Assembly: GCF_900107435.1 (NCBI RefSeq)
Contig: NZ_FNPZ01000001.1
Coordinates: forward strand, 1,522,960-1,586,959
Direction of reading: 5' to 3'
Origin: Herbiconiux ginsengi
Lineage (GTDB): Bacteria; Actinomycetota; Actinomycetes; Actinomycetales; Microbacteriaceae
Length of the DNA: 64,000 bases
Part shown: piece by piece, positions 1 to 7,378 of the stretch
How positions within the stretch are numbered: the stretch's first letter is position 1
Layout of the letters: each line of letters begins with the position of its first letter
The notes under the pieces: model-generated
Databases searched by the model: none
Seen by the model: only the letters and a program-made list of their open reading frames with translations
What the model was told of the DNA's origin: nothing
Position numbers and translations under genes: made by a program

Positions 1-318
1 CCCGTAGCGCTCGAGATCCTCGATGCCGCGCGCGGCACCTTCCGTGACGATTTCGACGGTGTGCGGGTTGGCGAGCAGATACGACTCCTTGAGCGTGTCG
101 GCGGCGTGCTGCTGCCAGCTGTCCTCGACGTCCATCGTGCCGAGGGCCGCGTTGATGCCGCCGGCCGCGAGCGAGGTGTGCGCATCCGACTTCGGGCGCT
201 TGCCGACGGCGAGCACGTCGACGCCCTGCTCGGCGAGTTCGATCGAGGCGCGGAGGCCCGAGCCACCGGTGCCGATCACGAGCACGGTGGTGGAGAGCTG
301 TCGTTCTGAATGACTCAT
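1..318 (-). CDS. Succinate dehydrogenase/fumarate reductase-type flavoprotein subunit (5' part only)
   Basis: Only the first 106 codons lie in the window; the gene runs off the left edge. The protein begins MSHSERQLSTTVLVIGTGGS and carries the Rossmann FAD-binding glycine motif (VIGTGGSGLRASIE, residues 14-27). It then has AHTSLAAGGINAALG (about residues 47-61), which matches the region of SdhA/FrdA proteins where the histidine that binds FAD covalently sits. Such subunits oxidise succinate or reduce fumarate with an iron-sulfur partner at the membrane. L-aspartate oxidase (NadB) shares the fold, but the histidine-containing motif favours the SdhA/FrdA group. The gene is divergent from the LysR regulator at 396, which may control it. 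Confidence 0.8.
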   Translation of the reverse strand, partial: MSHSERQLSTTVLVIGTGGSGLRASIELAEQGVDVLAVGKRPKSDAHTSLAAGGINAALGTMDVEDSWQQHAADTLKESYLLANPHTVEIVTEGAARGIEDLERYG

Positions 319-362
319 GCGTTCCACGGTAGGCAGCCACCTGGAATTACTCCAATGCATAT

Positions 363-384
363 ATCTGCTCATATCGATGCAGAT
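363..384. promoter_or_regulatory. Candidate LysR-type operator between divergent genes
   Basis: In the 77-base divergent gap there is an inverted repeat ATCTGC-N10-GCAGAT, close to the usual LysR-box geometry (T-N11-A). The word TATCGATG also occurs twice as a direct repeat (372-379 and 389-396), the second copy touching the regulator's GTG start. The position suits autoregulation and control of the flavoprotein gene. Binding by this particular LysR protein is inference. Confidence 0.5.
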
Positions 385-395
385 AAGCTATCGAT

Positions 396-1337
396 GTGAA
401 CCTGGAACAGCTGCGGAGTTTCGTCGAGGTGGCCCGCGTGGGCAACTTCACCCAGGCCGCCGAACAGCTGCATCTCGCCCAACCGTCGCTGAGCCGCCAG
501 ATCTCGTCGCTCGAACAGGATCTCGGGGCCGAACTCTTCCACCGCGCCCGCGCCGGGAGCACGCTCACCACGGCGGGCGAGTCGCTGCTGCCCCTGGCGC
601 GACGGATGCTCGCCGACGCCGACTCGGTGCGCCGCGAGTTGAACGAACTGGCCGGCCTTCAGCGCGGGCGTGTGCGCCTGGGCGCCACCCCTACGCTCTG
701 CATCAGCCTGGTGGCCGAGGTGCTGAGCACGTTCCGCGCCGCGCATCCGGCCATCGAGCTGCACCTCTCGGAGCAGGGATCGCGGCGGCTGCTCGATGAA
801 CTGGCCGCCGGAGAACTCGACCTCGCCCTCATCACGACGTCGGACTCCTCGTCGGCCGAGCGGTTCACCGTGACGCCGCTCCTCGTCGAGGAACTCGTCG
901 TGATCTCATCGGCCGGCGCGCAGCCCGTCACGAGCCGGGCGGCCATCGGTCTCGCGGATGTCGCGACCCTGCCGCAGATCGTCTTCAGTTCGACCTACGA
1001 CCTCCGCAGCACCACGGATGCCGCGTTCCAGGCGGCCGGTCTCACGCCCGAGGTGATCCTCGAGGGCGCGGAGATGGATGCCGTGCTGCGCTTCGTGGAA
1101 CGCGGGCTCGGCGTCGCGATCGTGCCCGCCATGGTGCTCATCGACCGCCCCGGCCTCCGCTCGGTGCGCCTGGACAGTCCCACCCTCACCCGCACGATCA
1201 GCCTGGCGCGCCCCTCTGACGTGGCGCCCACCGCGGCGGTGCAGGTCATGCAGCGCACCATCGCCACCACCGCCACCGCATTCGCGGCCCGCGCCGGCGC
1301 TACGATGCGCCTCGCCGCCGCGCGGCCTCCCTCCTGA
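396..1337 (+). CDS. LysR-family transcriptional regulator
   Basis: A 313-residue protein of normal LysR length. Residues 1-60 form the winged helix-turn-helix (LRSFVEVARVGNFTQAAEQL followed by LAQPSLSRQISSLEQDLG). Residues about 90-300 form the periplasmic-binding-like effector domain, with GRVRLGATPTLCISL as its first strand. The start is GTG; an ATG two bases upstream is out of frame. The gene is divergently transcribed from the flavoprotein gene at 318, the usual arrangement for a LysR regulator and its target. The effector cannot be read from sequence; the redox context suggests a metabolite signal, but this is a guess. Confidence 0.9.
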   Translation: MNLEQLRSFVEVARVGNFTQAAEQLHLAQPSLSRQISSLEQDLGAELFHRARAGSTLTTAGESLLPLARRMLADADSVRRELNELAGLQRGRVRLGATPTLCISLVAEVLSTFRAAHPAIELHLSEQGSRRLLDELAAGELDLALITTSDSSSAERFTVTPLLVEELVVISSAGAQPVTSRAAIGLADVATLPQIVFSSTYDLRSTTDAAFQAAGLTPEVILEGAEMDAVLRFVERGLGVAIVPAMVLIDRPGLRSVRLDSPTLTRTISLARPSDVAPTAAVQVMQRTIATTATAFAARAGATMRLAAARPPS

Positions 1338-1550
1338 CTCGCGCGAGGTCGCGCAAAGTGTTGCTTGCGGCTCCGCGAGAGGGCACTTCGTGCTACCTGG
1401 CGTGCACCCGCACGGGTTGGAGGGAGTGGAGGGTGCGCGGATGGCGTCCGGGCTGTGCGGTCTGGGGGTGGAACAAGAGGGGTGGAGCGGGGCCCGGCGC
1501 GCGGGCGGGGCTCGGCGCGCGAGAGGCGCGGCCCGTGCGGCGTGCCCGCC

Positions 1551-1961
1551 TCAGGCGCGGAGGGTGTGGCTGCGGCCGCGGAACTCGGCCACGACCTCGC
1601 CCGCCTCATCTGTGACCCGCACGTCGTAGAGGCCCGTGCGCCCGCTCCGGATGCGCCGCTCGGCCGTCGCGGTCAGCGTCTGCCCCAGTCGCACCGGCCG
1701 CAGGAAGCTGATCTCGGCGCCGGAGGCCAGCGTGGTCTCCGCCCCTTCGTTGCAGGCCACGGCGAAGGCCGTGTCGGCCACGCAGAAGATGATGCCTCCG
1801 TGCACCACATCGAAGCCGTTCAGCATGTCTTCGCGGATGCGCATGCTCACCACGCCGTGGCCCGGCCGGGACTCGTGCACGGTCATCCCGAGCGCGGCGG
1901 AGGCCCGGTCGCGCTCGATCATCGCCTCGGCGGCGGGGTTGGGCGCATCCGTCGTGTCCAT
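1551..1961 (-). CDS. paaI: PaaI-type hotdog acyl-CoA thioesterase
   Basis: The protein resembles PaaI, the thioesterase that relieves CoA trapping by hydrolysing stalled phenylacetate-pathway CoA esters. Diagnostic segments are MLNGFDVVHGGIIFCVADTA (the HGG catalytic loop plus helix) and the terminal FRGRSHTL. The start is ambiguous. ATG at 1961 gives 136 residues and would be leaderless, since no ribosome site precedes it. GTG at 1991 gives 146 residues and has AAAGGCGG upstream. The ATG overlaps a PaaR-like operator (1960-1981), whereas with the GTG the operator would lie within the coding region, so I prefer the ATG. The operator places the gene in the phenylacetate regulon although it lies about 5 kb from the rest. 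Confidence 0.85.
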   Translation of the reverse strand: MDTTDAPNPAAEAMIERDRASAALGMTVHESRPGHGVVSMRIREDMLNGFDVVHGGIIFCVADTAFAVACNEGAETTLASGAEISFLRPVRLGQTLTATAERRIRSGRTGLYDVRVTDEAGEVVAEFRGRSHTLRA

Positions 1962-1981
1962 GAACTGAACGTACGGTAAGT
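1960..1981 (-). promoter_or_regulatory. PaaR-like operator upstream of paaI
   Basis: Read on the minus strand the site contains ACTTACCGTACGTTCAGT, nearly the same as the sites in front of paaA (11345), paaZ (14309) and paaF (16504). The shared core is ACTTACCG-NN-CG-NN-CAGT, an imperfect palindrome of TetR type. It agrees with the 22-bp PaaR motif I recall for Corynebacterium (ACTNACCGNNCG and mirror image). It overlaps the preferred paaI start codon. Confidence 0.7.
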
Positions 1982-2032
1982 AATCCGGCACGGCAAGCCG
2001 CCTTTCGGATGCGCCGACGGTAGCCTGATGCG

Positions 2033-2509
2033 ATGAACGTCGACCGCGTCGATCGCGCCATCATCTCGGAGTTGAGTCAGGACTCGCGCCTGTCGATCCG
2101 CGAGCTCGCCGGGCGGGTGCACATCTCACGCACGGCCGCGCACAACCGCGTGCAGCGGCTGATCGCCGACGGGGTGGTCTCGGGCTTCGTCGCCACCGTC
2201 GACCGCAAGGCGCTGGGTCTGCACGTCACGGCCATCGTGATCGTCAAGGTGGGCGACGTGGTGTGGTCGGAGCTCGCCGAGGCGCTCGCCGAACTGCCCT
2301 ATGTCGAGAACGTGCAGGCCGTGAGCGGTGACATCGACTTCGTGCTCACCGTCAGCGCCCCCGATCACGAGCGGTTGAGCGAGGTCATCATGCGCCAGAT
2401 CCACGCTATGCCGGGCGTCGCCTCGACGCGTTCGTATGTCGTGCTCGACGAGCATCCGGGAACCGCGCCCGGCGTGATGATGGACGTCTGGCCCATCCAG
2501 GCCCCCTGA
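2033..2509 (+). CDS. Lrp/AsnC-family regulator, probable regulator of the bkd operon
   Basis: A 158-residue Lrp/AsnC protein. An N-terminal helix-turn-helix (RLSIRELAGRVHISRTAAHN, residues about 21-40) is followed by the RAM ligand-binding domain (residues about 68-145), with the usual VENVQAVSGDIDFVLTV strand-turn. It is immediately upstream of, and in the same direction as, the branched-chain 2-oxoacid dehydrogenase genes, with a 99-base gap. Lrp proteins typically sense amino acids such as leucine, so control of that operon is a reasonable inference (BkdR role). A TAGCCT element 11 bases before the ATG suggests a leaderless transcript. Confidence 0.88.
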   Translation: MNVDRVDRAIISELSQDSRLSIRELAGRVHISRTAAHNRVQRLIADGVVSGFVATVDRKALGLHVTAIVIVKVGDVVWSELAEALAELPYVENVQAVSGDIDFVLTVSAPDHERLSEVIMRQIHAMPGVASTRSYVVLDEHPGTAPGVMMDVWPIQAP

Positions 2510-2608
2510 AACAGGACGAATGGCACGGATTTCGAGCCGTTCCGACCGTCTGTACCGACCTTCTCCGCGGCTCTCGCGTCGCCCGCCGCGCTGCTGCACG
2601 ATGACACC

Positions 2609-3775
2609 ATGAACGACGTTGTCGCCGCTCGCGCCGAGCCCGTGCGCCCCACCCTGAAGCCGATCCGCCTGATCGACGAGAAGGGCGCGCCGGTGAAGGG
2701 CGCCGAGCGCGCCGGCTTCACGCTGCCCTCGCCCGAGGTGCTGCTCGGGCTCTACCGCCGCATGGTGATGGCGCGTCGCTTCGACGTGCAGGTCACCGCC
2801 CTCACCCGGCAGGGACGACTGGCGACCTACCCCTCCGCGCTCGGCCAGGAGGGCTGCGAGATCGGCGCGGTGAGTTCGCTCGGCGAGAACGACTGGCTGT
2901 TCCCCACCTACCGCGACAGCGTGGCCCTCCTCACCCGCGGCGTTCCGCCGGTGCAGATCCTCTCGTCGTTCCGCGGTGAATGGCACATGGGGTTCGACCC
3001 CTACGAGCACCGGATCTCACCCCAGGCCACCCCGCTGGCGACCCAGGCTCTGCACGCGGTCGGCTTGGCCACCGGCGCAAAGCTCAAGGGCGACGAAGTG
3101 GTGGCGCTCACCCTGCTCGGCGACGGAGCCACCAGCGAGGGCGACGCGCACGAGGCTTTCAACTTCGCCTCGGTCTGGCAGGCGCCGGTGGTGTTCGTGG
3201 TGCAGAACAACGGCTACGCCATCAGCGTGCCGTTCTCGAAGCAGTCGCACGCGCGCACCCTGGCCGATCACGCCATCGGCTACGGCATGCCGGGCTACTT
3301 CGTCGACGGCAACGACGTGGCGGCGATGTACGCGGTGACCTCGGCGGCCGTGCAGAACGCGCGCGCCGGGGGCGGGCCCACGCTCATCGAGGGCCTCACC
3401 TACCGCATCGAGTCGCACACCAACTCCGACGACCCGACGCGCTACCGCTCGCCGCACGAGGTCGCGCAGTGGCGACAGCGCGACCCGATCGCGCGGCTGG
3501 AGACGTACCTGCGCGCATCCGGCGCGCTCTCCGACGCGCTGTTCGACGAGATCGCGGCTGCCGCAGAGCAGCTCGCGGCCGCCACCCGCGATGCGATGAA
3601 CACGGAGCCGGTGCTCGATCCGCTCGAGCTCTTCGACCACGTGTACGCCACCGAGCGGCCCGCGTTGCGGGAACAGCGGGAGTACCTCGCCCGTGAGCTG
3701 GCAGCGGCCGAGCCCGCCCCCGCCGACGTCTCCTCCACCGAATCCATCTCGACCGCATCGGGGAGCATCGCATGA
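2609..3775 (+). CDS. bkdA: Branched-chain 2-oxoacid (or pyruvate) dehydrogenase E1 component, alpha subunit
   Basis: A thiamine-diphosphate enzyme subunit of 388 residues. The TPP/Mg motif is GDGATSEGDAHEAFNFASVW (starts near residue 171), ending with the QNN of FVVQNNGYAIS. The phosphorylation-loop-like YRIESHTNSDDPTRYRS is also present. E1alpha/beta heterodimers decarboxylate 2-oxoisovalerate-type acids and pass the acyl group to lipoyl-E2. The gene overlaps E1beta by ATGA. The adjacent Lrp regulator and the near phenylacetate and beta-oxidation genes favour branched-chain substrates over pyruvate, but sequence alone does not settle this. No E3 gene is nearby, so a shared lipoamide dehydrogenase is expected. 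Confidence 0.88.
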   Translation: MNDVVAARAEPVRPTLKPIRLIDEKGAPVKGAERAGFTLPSPEVLLGLYRRMVMARRFDVQVTALTRQGRLATYPSALGQEGCEIGAVSSLGENDWLFPTYRDSVALLTRGVPPVQILSSFRGEWHMGFDPYEHRISPQATPLATQALHAVGLATGAKLKGDEVVALTLLGDGATSEGDAHEAFNFASVWQAPVVFVVQNNGYAISVPFSKQSHARTLADHAIGYGMPGYFVDGNDVAAMYAVTSAAVQNARAGGGPTLIEGLTYRIESHTNSDDPTRYRSPHEVAQWRQRDPIARLETYLRASGALSDALFDEIAAAAEQLAAATRDAMNTEPVLDPLELFDHVYATERPALREQREYLARELAAAEPAPADVSSTESISTASGSIA

Positions 3776-4878
3776 CGATCGTCGACCGCACCGCACTCGG
3801 TTCGCCTGCGGGGCCGACACCGGCCGGGTCCGCCGACTCCGGGTCCGCCGACTCCGGGTCCGCAGACGCCTCCGGCGCGCCGCACCCAGCCGCTCCGGCG
3901 CCCGCCCTCATCTCGCTCAGCATCGCCGGCGCGCTCAACGCGGCCCTCCGCGACGCGCTCGCCGACGACCCGTCCGTCGTGGTGTTCGGCGAAGACGTCG
4001 GCCCGCTCGGCGGGGTCTTCCGCGTGACGGATGCGCTGCACGCGACCTTCGGCGAGTCCCGCGTCTGGGACTCCCCGCTGGCCGAATCGGGCATCGTGGG
4101 CACCGCGATCGGCATGGCGATGTACGGCCTGCGCCCGGTGATCGAGATGCAGTTCGACGCCTTCAGCTATCCGGCGTTCGAGCAGATCACCTCGCACCTG
4201 GCGAAGATGCGCAACCGGACCAAAGGCCGGGTCTCGCTGCCCGTGGTCATCCGCATCCCCTACGCCGGCGGCATCGGCGGTGTCGAGCACCACTCCGACT
4301 CCTCGGAGGCGTACTGGACCCACACCCCCGGCCTCACCGTGGTGACCCCGTCGAACCCGGCGGATGCCTACTCGATGCTCCGCGAGGCGATCGCGAGCGA
4401 CGACCCGGTGATCTTCCTCGAGCCGAAGAGCCGCTACTGGGCGAAGGACACGCTGGTTCTCCCGGTGCGCACCGCCCCGATGGCGCGGGCCCAGGTGCTC
4501 CGCGAGGGCGCCGACGTGACCCTCATCGCTTACGGCCCGACCGTGAAGACGGCCCTCGAGGCGGCGGCGCTCGCCGAACTGGAGGGCCTCTCGGTCGAGG
4601 TCGTCGATCTGCGCAGCCTCTCGCCCTTCGACGACGAGACGGTCGGCGCGTCGGTGCAGAAGACCGGCCGGGCCGCCGTCATCCACGAGGCCGCGCAGTT
4701 CGGCGGCTACGGCGCCGAGGTGGCGGCACGAGTGACCGAGCGGCAGTTCTTCCACCTTCAGGCGCCGATCCTCCGCATCGCGGGATTCGACGTGCCGTTC
4801 CCCTCGCCCAAGCAGGAGGAGCACTACCTGCCCACCGCCGAGCGCGTTCTCGCCGCTCTCGACACCTGGGAGTGGTGA
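3772..4878 (+). CDS. bkdB: Branched-chain 2-oxoacid dehydrogenase E1 component, beta subunit
   Basis: A 368-residue transketolase-like beta subunit. VVVFGEDVGPLGGVFRVTD (about residues 62-80) is the typical E1beta N-terminal motif, and FDAFSYPAFEQITSHLAKMR the helix that packs against alpha. The C-terminal transketolase domain includes EVVDLRSLSPFDDETV. It starts inside the E1alpha stop (ATGA), so translation is coupled. Family members usually begin close to the LSIAGALN segment. Here about 40 extra residues rich in Gly, Ser, Ala and Asp come first, produced by a 15-base tandem repeat, which looks like a recent low-complexity expansion. Confidence 0.9.
   Translation: MTIVDRTALGSPAGPTPAGSADSGSADSGSADASGAPHPAAPAPALISLSIAGALNAALRDALADDPSVVVFGEDVGPLGGVFRVTDALHATFGESRVWDSPLAESGIVGTAIGMAMYGLRPVIEMQFDAFSYPAFEQITSHLAKMRNRTKGRVSLPVVIRIPYAGGIGGVEHHSDSSEAYWTHTPGLTVVTPSNPADAYSMLREAIASDDPVIFLEPKSRYWAKDTLVLPVRTAPMARAQVLREGADVTLIAYGPTVKTALEAAALAELEGLSVEVVDLRSLSPFDDETVGASVQKTGRAAVIHEAAQFGGYGAEVAARVTERQFFHLQAPILRIAGFDVPFPSPKQEEHYLPTAERVLAALDTWEW
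3826..3870 (+). repeat. 15-base tandem repeat, three units, in the E1beta 5' end
   Basis: The unit GGGTCCGCCGACTCC occurs twice exactly and a third time with changes. It encodes GSADS repeats. Being a multiple of three, copy changes keep the frame. It explains the unusual N-terminal extension of the E1beta subunit. Confidence 0.85.
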
Positions 4879-4882
4879 CCGG

Positions 4883-6427
4883 ATGCCCGGCGAATTCCTG
4901 CTGCCGGATCTCGGTGAGGGCCTGACCGAGGCGGAGATCGTCTCCTGGCTCGTCGCCCCCGGAGACGTGATCGCCATCGATCAGCTCGTGGTGGAGGTGG
5001 AGTCGGCCAAGTCGGTCGTGGAGCTGCCGTCGCCCTATGCGGGCCGGGTCGCCGAACTGCACGGAGCGCCCGGTGACGTGGTGCAGAAGGGGTCGCCGCT
5101 CATCACGGTGGTGCCGGTGGATGCGGAGGTGGCGGCGGATGCCGTGCCCGTGCCCGTGCCCGCGCCCGCGCCCGTGCGGCCGAGCGACGCGGTGCGTGCC
5201 GACGTGCCCGTGGCGGTCGGTGCATCCCTAACCGATTCCGCGCCGGGCGGGGTCGACTCCGCGGATGCCGGCGCGCGAGCCGACAGCGTCGAGCTGGTGC
5301 CCGGCACCGCCGTGCGTGCTCCGGATGCGCGGCCCGCCGCCCCCGGGTCGGGCGCCGTTCTCGTCGGCTACGGCACGAAGGAGTCGACGGTGCGCCTGCG
5401 CCGCCCCGACGGTGGGCGCTTCGGGCGCCGGGCCGCCCCGCAATCGACGCCGGCCACGGCGGCCGGGGCCCTGCTCGACCCCGCGCGGCGCTCGCCGGTG
5501 GTCTCACCGATCGTGCGCAAGCGCGCTCGCGACCACGGCTTCGACGCGAGCCAGCTGCTCGGAAGCGGCGTGGGCAACCTCGTGCTCCGCCAGGATGTCG
5601 AGGCCGCCATCGCCGCGGGCGTCGTGCTCCCCGCCGTGGCACCTACCGACTCGTCCCACATCGGGCAAAGCTCCGCCTCGTACCCCGATACAGGACGAGT
5701 GGAGGAGGGGGCAGCGCCGCACACGAGCATCGGGGCGGCTGACCTGCGCATCCCGATCACGGGGCTCCGGAAGGTGGTGGCGGCGCGCCTCGCGCAATCG
5801 CGCCGTCTCATCCCCGAGGCCACGATCTGGCTCGACGTCGACGCCACCGAGCTGTTCGCCGCGAAGGAGCGACTGCAGAAGTCGACGGGTGAGCGGTTCA
5901 GTCTGACGGCGCTCCTCGCGCGCTTCGTGGTGGCGGGGCTGAAGCAGTACCCGATCCTCAACTCCTCGGTCGACGACGAGACGAACGAGATCGTGCAGCA
6001 CGGCTCGATCAACCTCGGTCTCGCCGCTCAGACCCCGCGCGGCCTGATGGTGCCCGTGGTGCACGGCGCGCACGACCTCACCACGCGCACCCTGCGCGAC
6101 GAGATCGCCGCGGTGGTCACCCGGGCCGAGAAGGGCGACTTCCCGCCGAGTGCGCTCTCGGGCGGCACCTTCACGCTCAACAACTACGGTGGCTTCGGCG
6201 TCGACGGATCGGCCGCCATCATCAACCACCCCGAGGTCGCGATGCTCGGCGTGGGCCGGGTGATCGACCGGCCCTGGGTGGTGGACGGCGAGATCGTGGT
6301 GCGCAAAGTGGTGGAGCTCACGCTCGTGTTCGATCACCGCGTGTGCGACGGCGACGTGGCATCCGGGTTCCTGACCTACGTGGCGCGCTGCGTCGAGGAG
6401 CCGCTGCTGCTGCTCGGCAACCTCTGA
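4883..6427 (+). CDS. bkdC: Branched-chain 2-oxoacid dehydrogenase E2, dihydrolipoamide acyltransferase
   Basis: A 514-residue E2 with the standard order. A lipoyl domain occupies residues 1-78, with the lipoate-accepting lysine in VEVESAKSVVELP. A long Ala/Pro/Val linker follows. The peripheral subunit-binding domain is at about residues 205-245 (SPVVSPIVRKRARDHGFDAS). The CoA acyltransferase core (about 285-514) ends with the catalytic HRVCDGD. The core transfers the acyl group from lipoate to CoA. The gene starts 4 bases after the E1beta stop. The lipoyl lysine would be served by lipB-lipA at 38.6-40.3 kb. The usual motif is DKA; the ESAKS form here is a common actinobacterial variant. Confidence 0.92.
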   Translation: MPGEFLLPDLGEGLTEAEIVSWLVAPGDVIAIDQLVVEVESAKSVVELPSPYAGRVAELHGAPGDVVQKGSPLITVVPVDAEVAADAVPVPVPAPAPVRPSDAVRADVPVAVGASLTDSAPGGVDSADAGARADSVELVPGTAVRAPDARPAAPGSGAVLVGYGTKESTVRLRRPDGGRFGRRAAPQSTPATAAGALLDPARRSPVVSPIVRKRARDHGFDASQLLGSGVGNLVLRQDVEAAIAAGVVLPAVAPTDSSHIGQSSASYPDTGRVEEGAAPHTSIGAADLRIPITGLRKVVAARLAQSRRLIPEATIWLDVDATELFAAKERLQKSTGERFSLTALLARFVVAGLKQYPILNSSVDDETNEIVQHGSINLGLAAQTPRGLMVPVVHGAHDLTTRTLRDEIAAVVTRAEKGDFPPSALSGGTFTLNNYGGFGVDGSAAIINHPEVAMLGVGRVIDRPWVVDGEIVVRKVVELTLVFDHRVCDGDVASGFLTYVARCVEEPLLLLGNL

Positions 6428-6445
6428 CGCGCTGGCGCTCTCGTC

Positions 6446-6501
6446 GAGTCGCCAAGACACGCCGCAACGAGCTCGCGGGTAGCGGCGTGTTGTGGCGAAT
6501 C
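6446..6501 (+). repeat. 56-base palindromic element, copy 1 (intergenic)
   Basis: The element begins GAGTCGCCA and ends TGGCGAATC, with an inner inverted repeat ACACGCCGC/GCGGCGTGT. It lies between the convergent ends of bkdC and paaG, so it could also act as a bidirectional terminator hairpin. Its right half (GTAGCGGCGTGTT then TGGCGA) matches copy 2 at 27532 almost base for base. Length and end sequences match copies 2-4. Confidence 0.75.
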
Positions 6502-6517
6502 GGTGAGGGTGGCGGCG

Positions 6518-7297
6518 TCAAGCGCGAGCGGCGCCGAAGACGGGGCGGCGCTTCTGCTGGAAGGCGGCGAAACCCTCGCGGTAGTCGTCGCTGAGGCAGA
6601 GGGCGCCCTGCGCCTCGTTCTCGTCGTCGAGCGACGCCCAGAGGCCGATCCGCTCGTCGCGGAGGCTCTGCACGAGTTCCTTGCTCGCCAGGAACGCGCC
6701 CGTCGGGCCCTGCGCCACCCGGGCCACGCGCTCGCGGGTGAAGGTATCGAGCTCGCCGGCGGGCACGACGCGGCTGAACAAGCCGGATGCGACGGCCTCC
6801 GCCCCCGACATCAGCTCGCCCGTGTAGACGAGGTCGAGCGTGCGGTGGGCGCCGAGCCGCTCGAAGAAGAGGGCGTGGCCACCAGAGTCGAGCGTGGCGC
6901 CGAGGTTCGCGAAGGGCGAGCCGATCTTCGCCGTGTCGGCCACGTAGACGACGTCGGTCGCGATGAGGAGGCCGAGGCCCACGCCGAGACAGGCGCCGGT
7001 GGCCATCGCGAAGGTCGGGGCAGGGAAGCCTGCCATCCGGCGCAGCACGGGAGTGACGACGTCGGCGAGGTAGCCGCGGGCGTCATCGGTCGCCGGGTCG
7101 ACCTGCGAGATGTCGCGGCCGGCGGAGAACGCCCGGCCCTCGCCGCGGAGGAGAAGGGCGCGCACGCCGGCCGCCTCGGCCTCGGCGTAGGCCGCCGCCA
7201 GTTCGGCCAGGGCGGTCTCGTCGACGGCGTTGAGCTTCGCCGGCGCGTTCAGCACGACCTCGGCGATGTCGTCGGCGATGGTGAGTTCGACTGTCAT
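6518..7297 (-). CDS. paaG: Enoyl-CoA hydratase/isomerase, probable 1,2-epoxyphenylacetyl-CoA isomerase
   Basis: A crotonase-fold protein of 259 residues. The CoA-binding/oxyanion segments are AFSAGRDIS (about residues 59-67) and GACLGVGLGLLIATD. PaaG-type isomerases use an aspartate in a PDAGG-like motif; here TLDSGGHALFFERLG keeps that aspartate. A hydratase would be expected to have glutamates at these positions. PaaG turns ring 1,2-epoxyphenylacetyl-CoA into the oxepin. It follows paaABCDE in the same direction after 81 bases, with a GAGGAG ribosome site, supporting the assignment. An ordinary enoyl-CoA hydratase remains possible. Confidence 0.78.
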   Translation of the reverse strand: MTVELTIADDIAEVVLNAPAKLNAVDETALAELAAAYAEAEAAGVRALLLRGEGRAFSAGRDISQVDPATDDARGYLADVVTPVLRRMAGFPAPTFAMATGACLGVGLGLLIATDVVYVADTAKIGSPFANLGATLDSGGHALFFERLGAHRTLDLVYTGELMSGAEAVASGLFSRVVPAGELDTFTRERVARVAQGPTGAFLASKELVQSLRDERIGLWASLDDENEAQGALCLSDDYREGFAAFQQKRRPVFGAARA

Positions 7298-7378
7298 GAC
7301 GCTCCTCGGTGTGGCGGTGGTGCGCGTGGTGGTGGTGCGGGATGGCGACGGTGCGGTGCGATGCGATCGGGCGCCTCG

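Noticed and set aside
2520-2560. ACGG-N8-CCGT between the Lrp gene and bkdA as a terminator or Lrp site
   Set aside because: The stem is only four pairs and common in this base composition; no second copy supports an operator.
3442-4977. A 511-codon minus-strand frame over bkdA and bkdB
   Set aside because: No domain; composition typical of antisense of GC-rich coding DNA.
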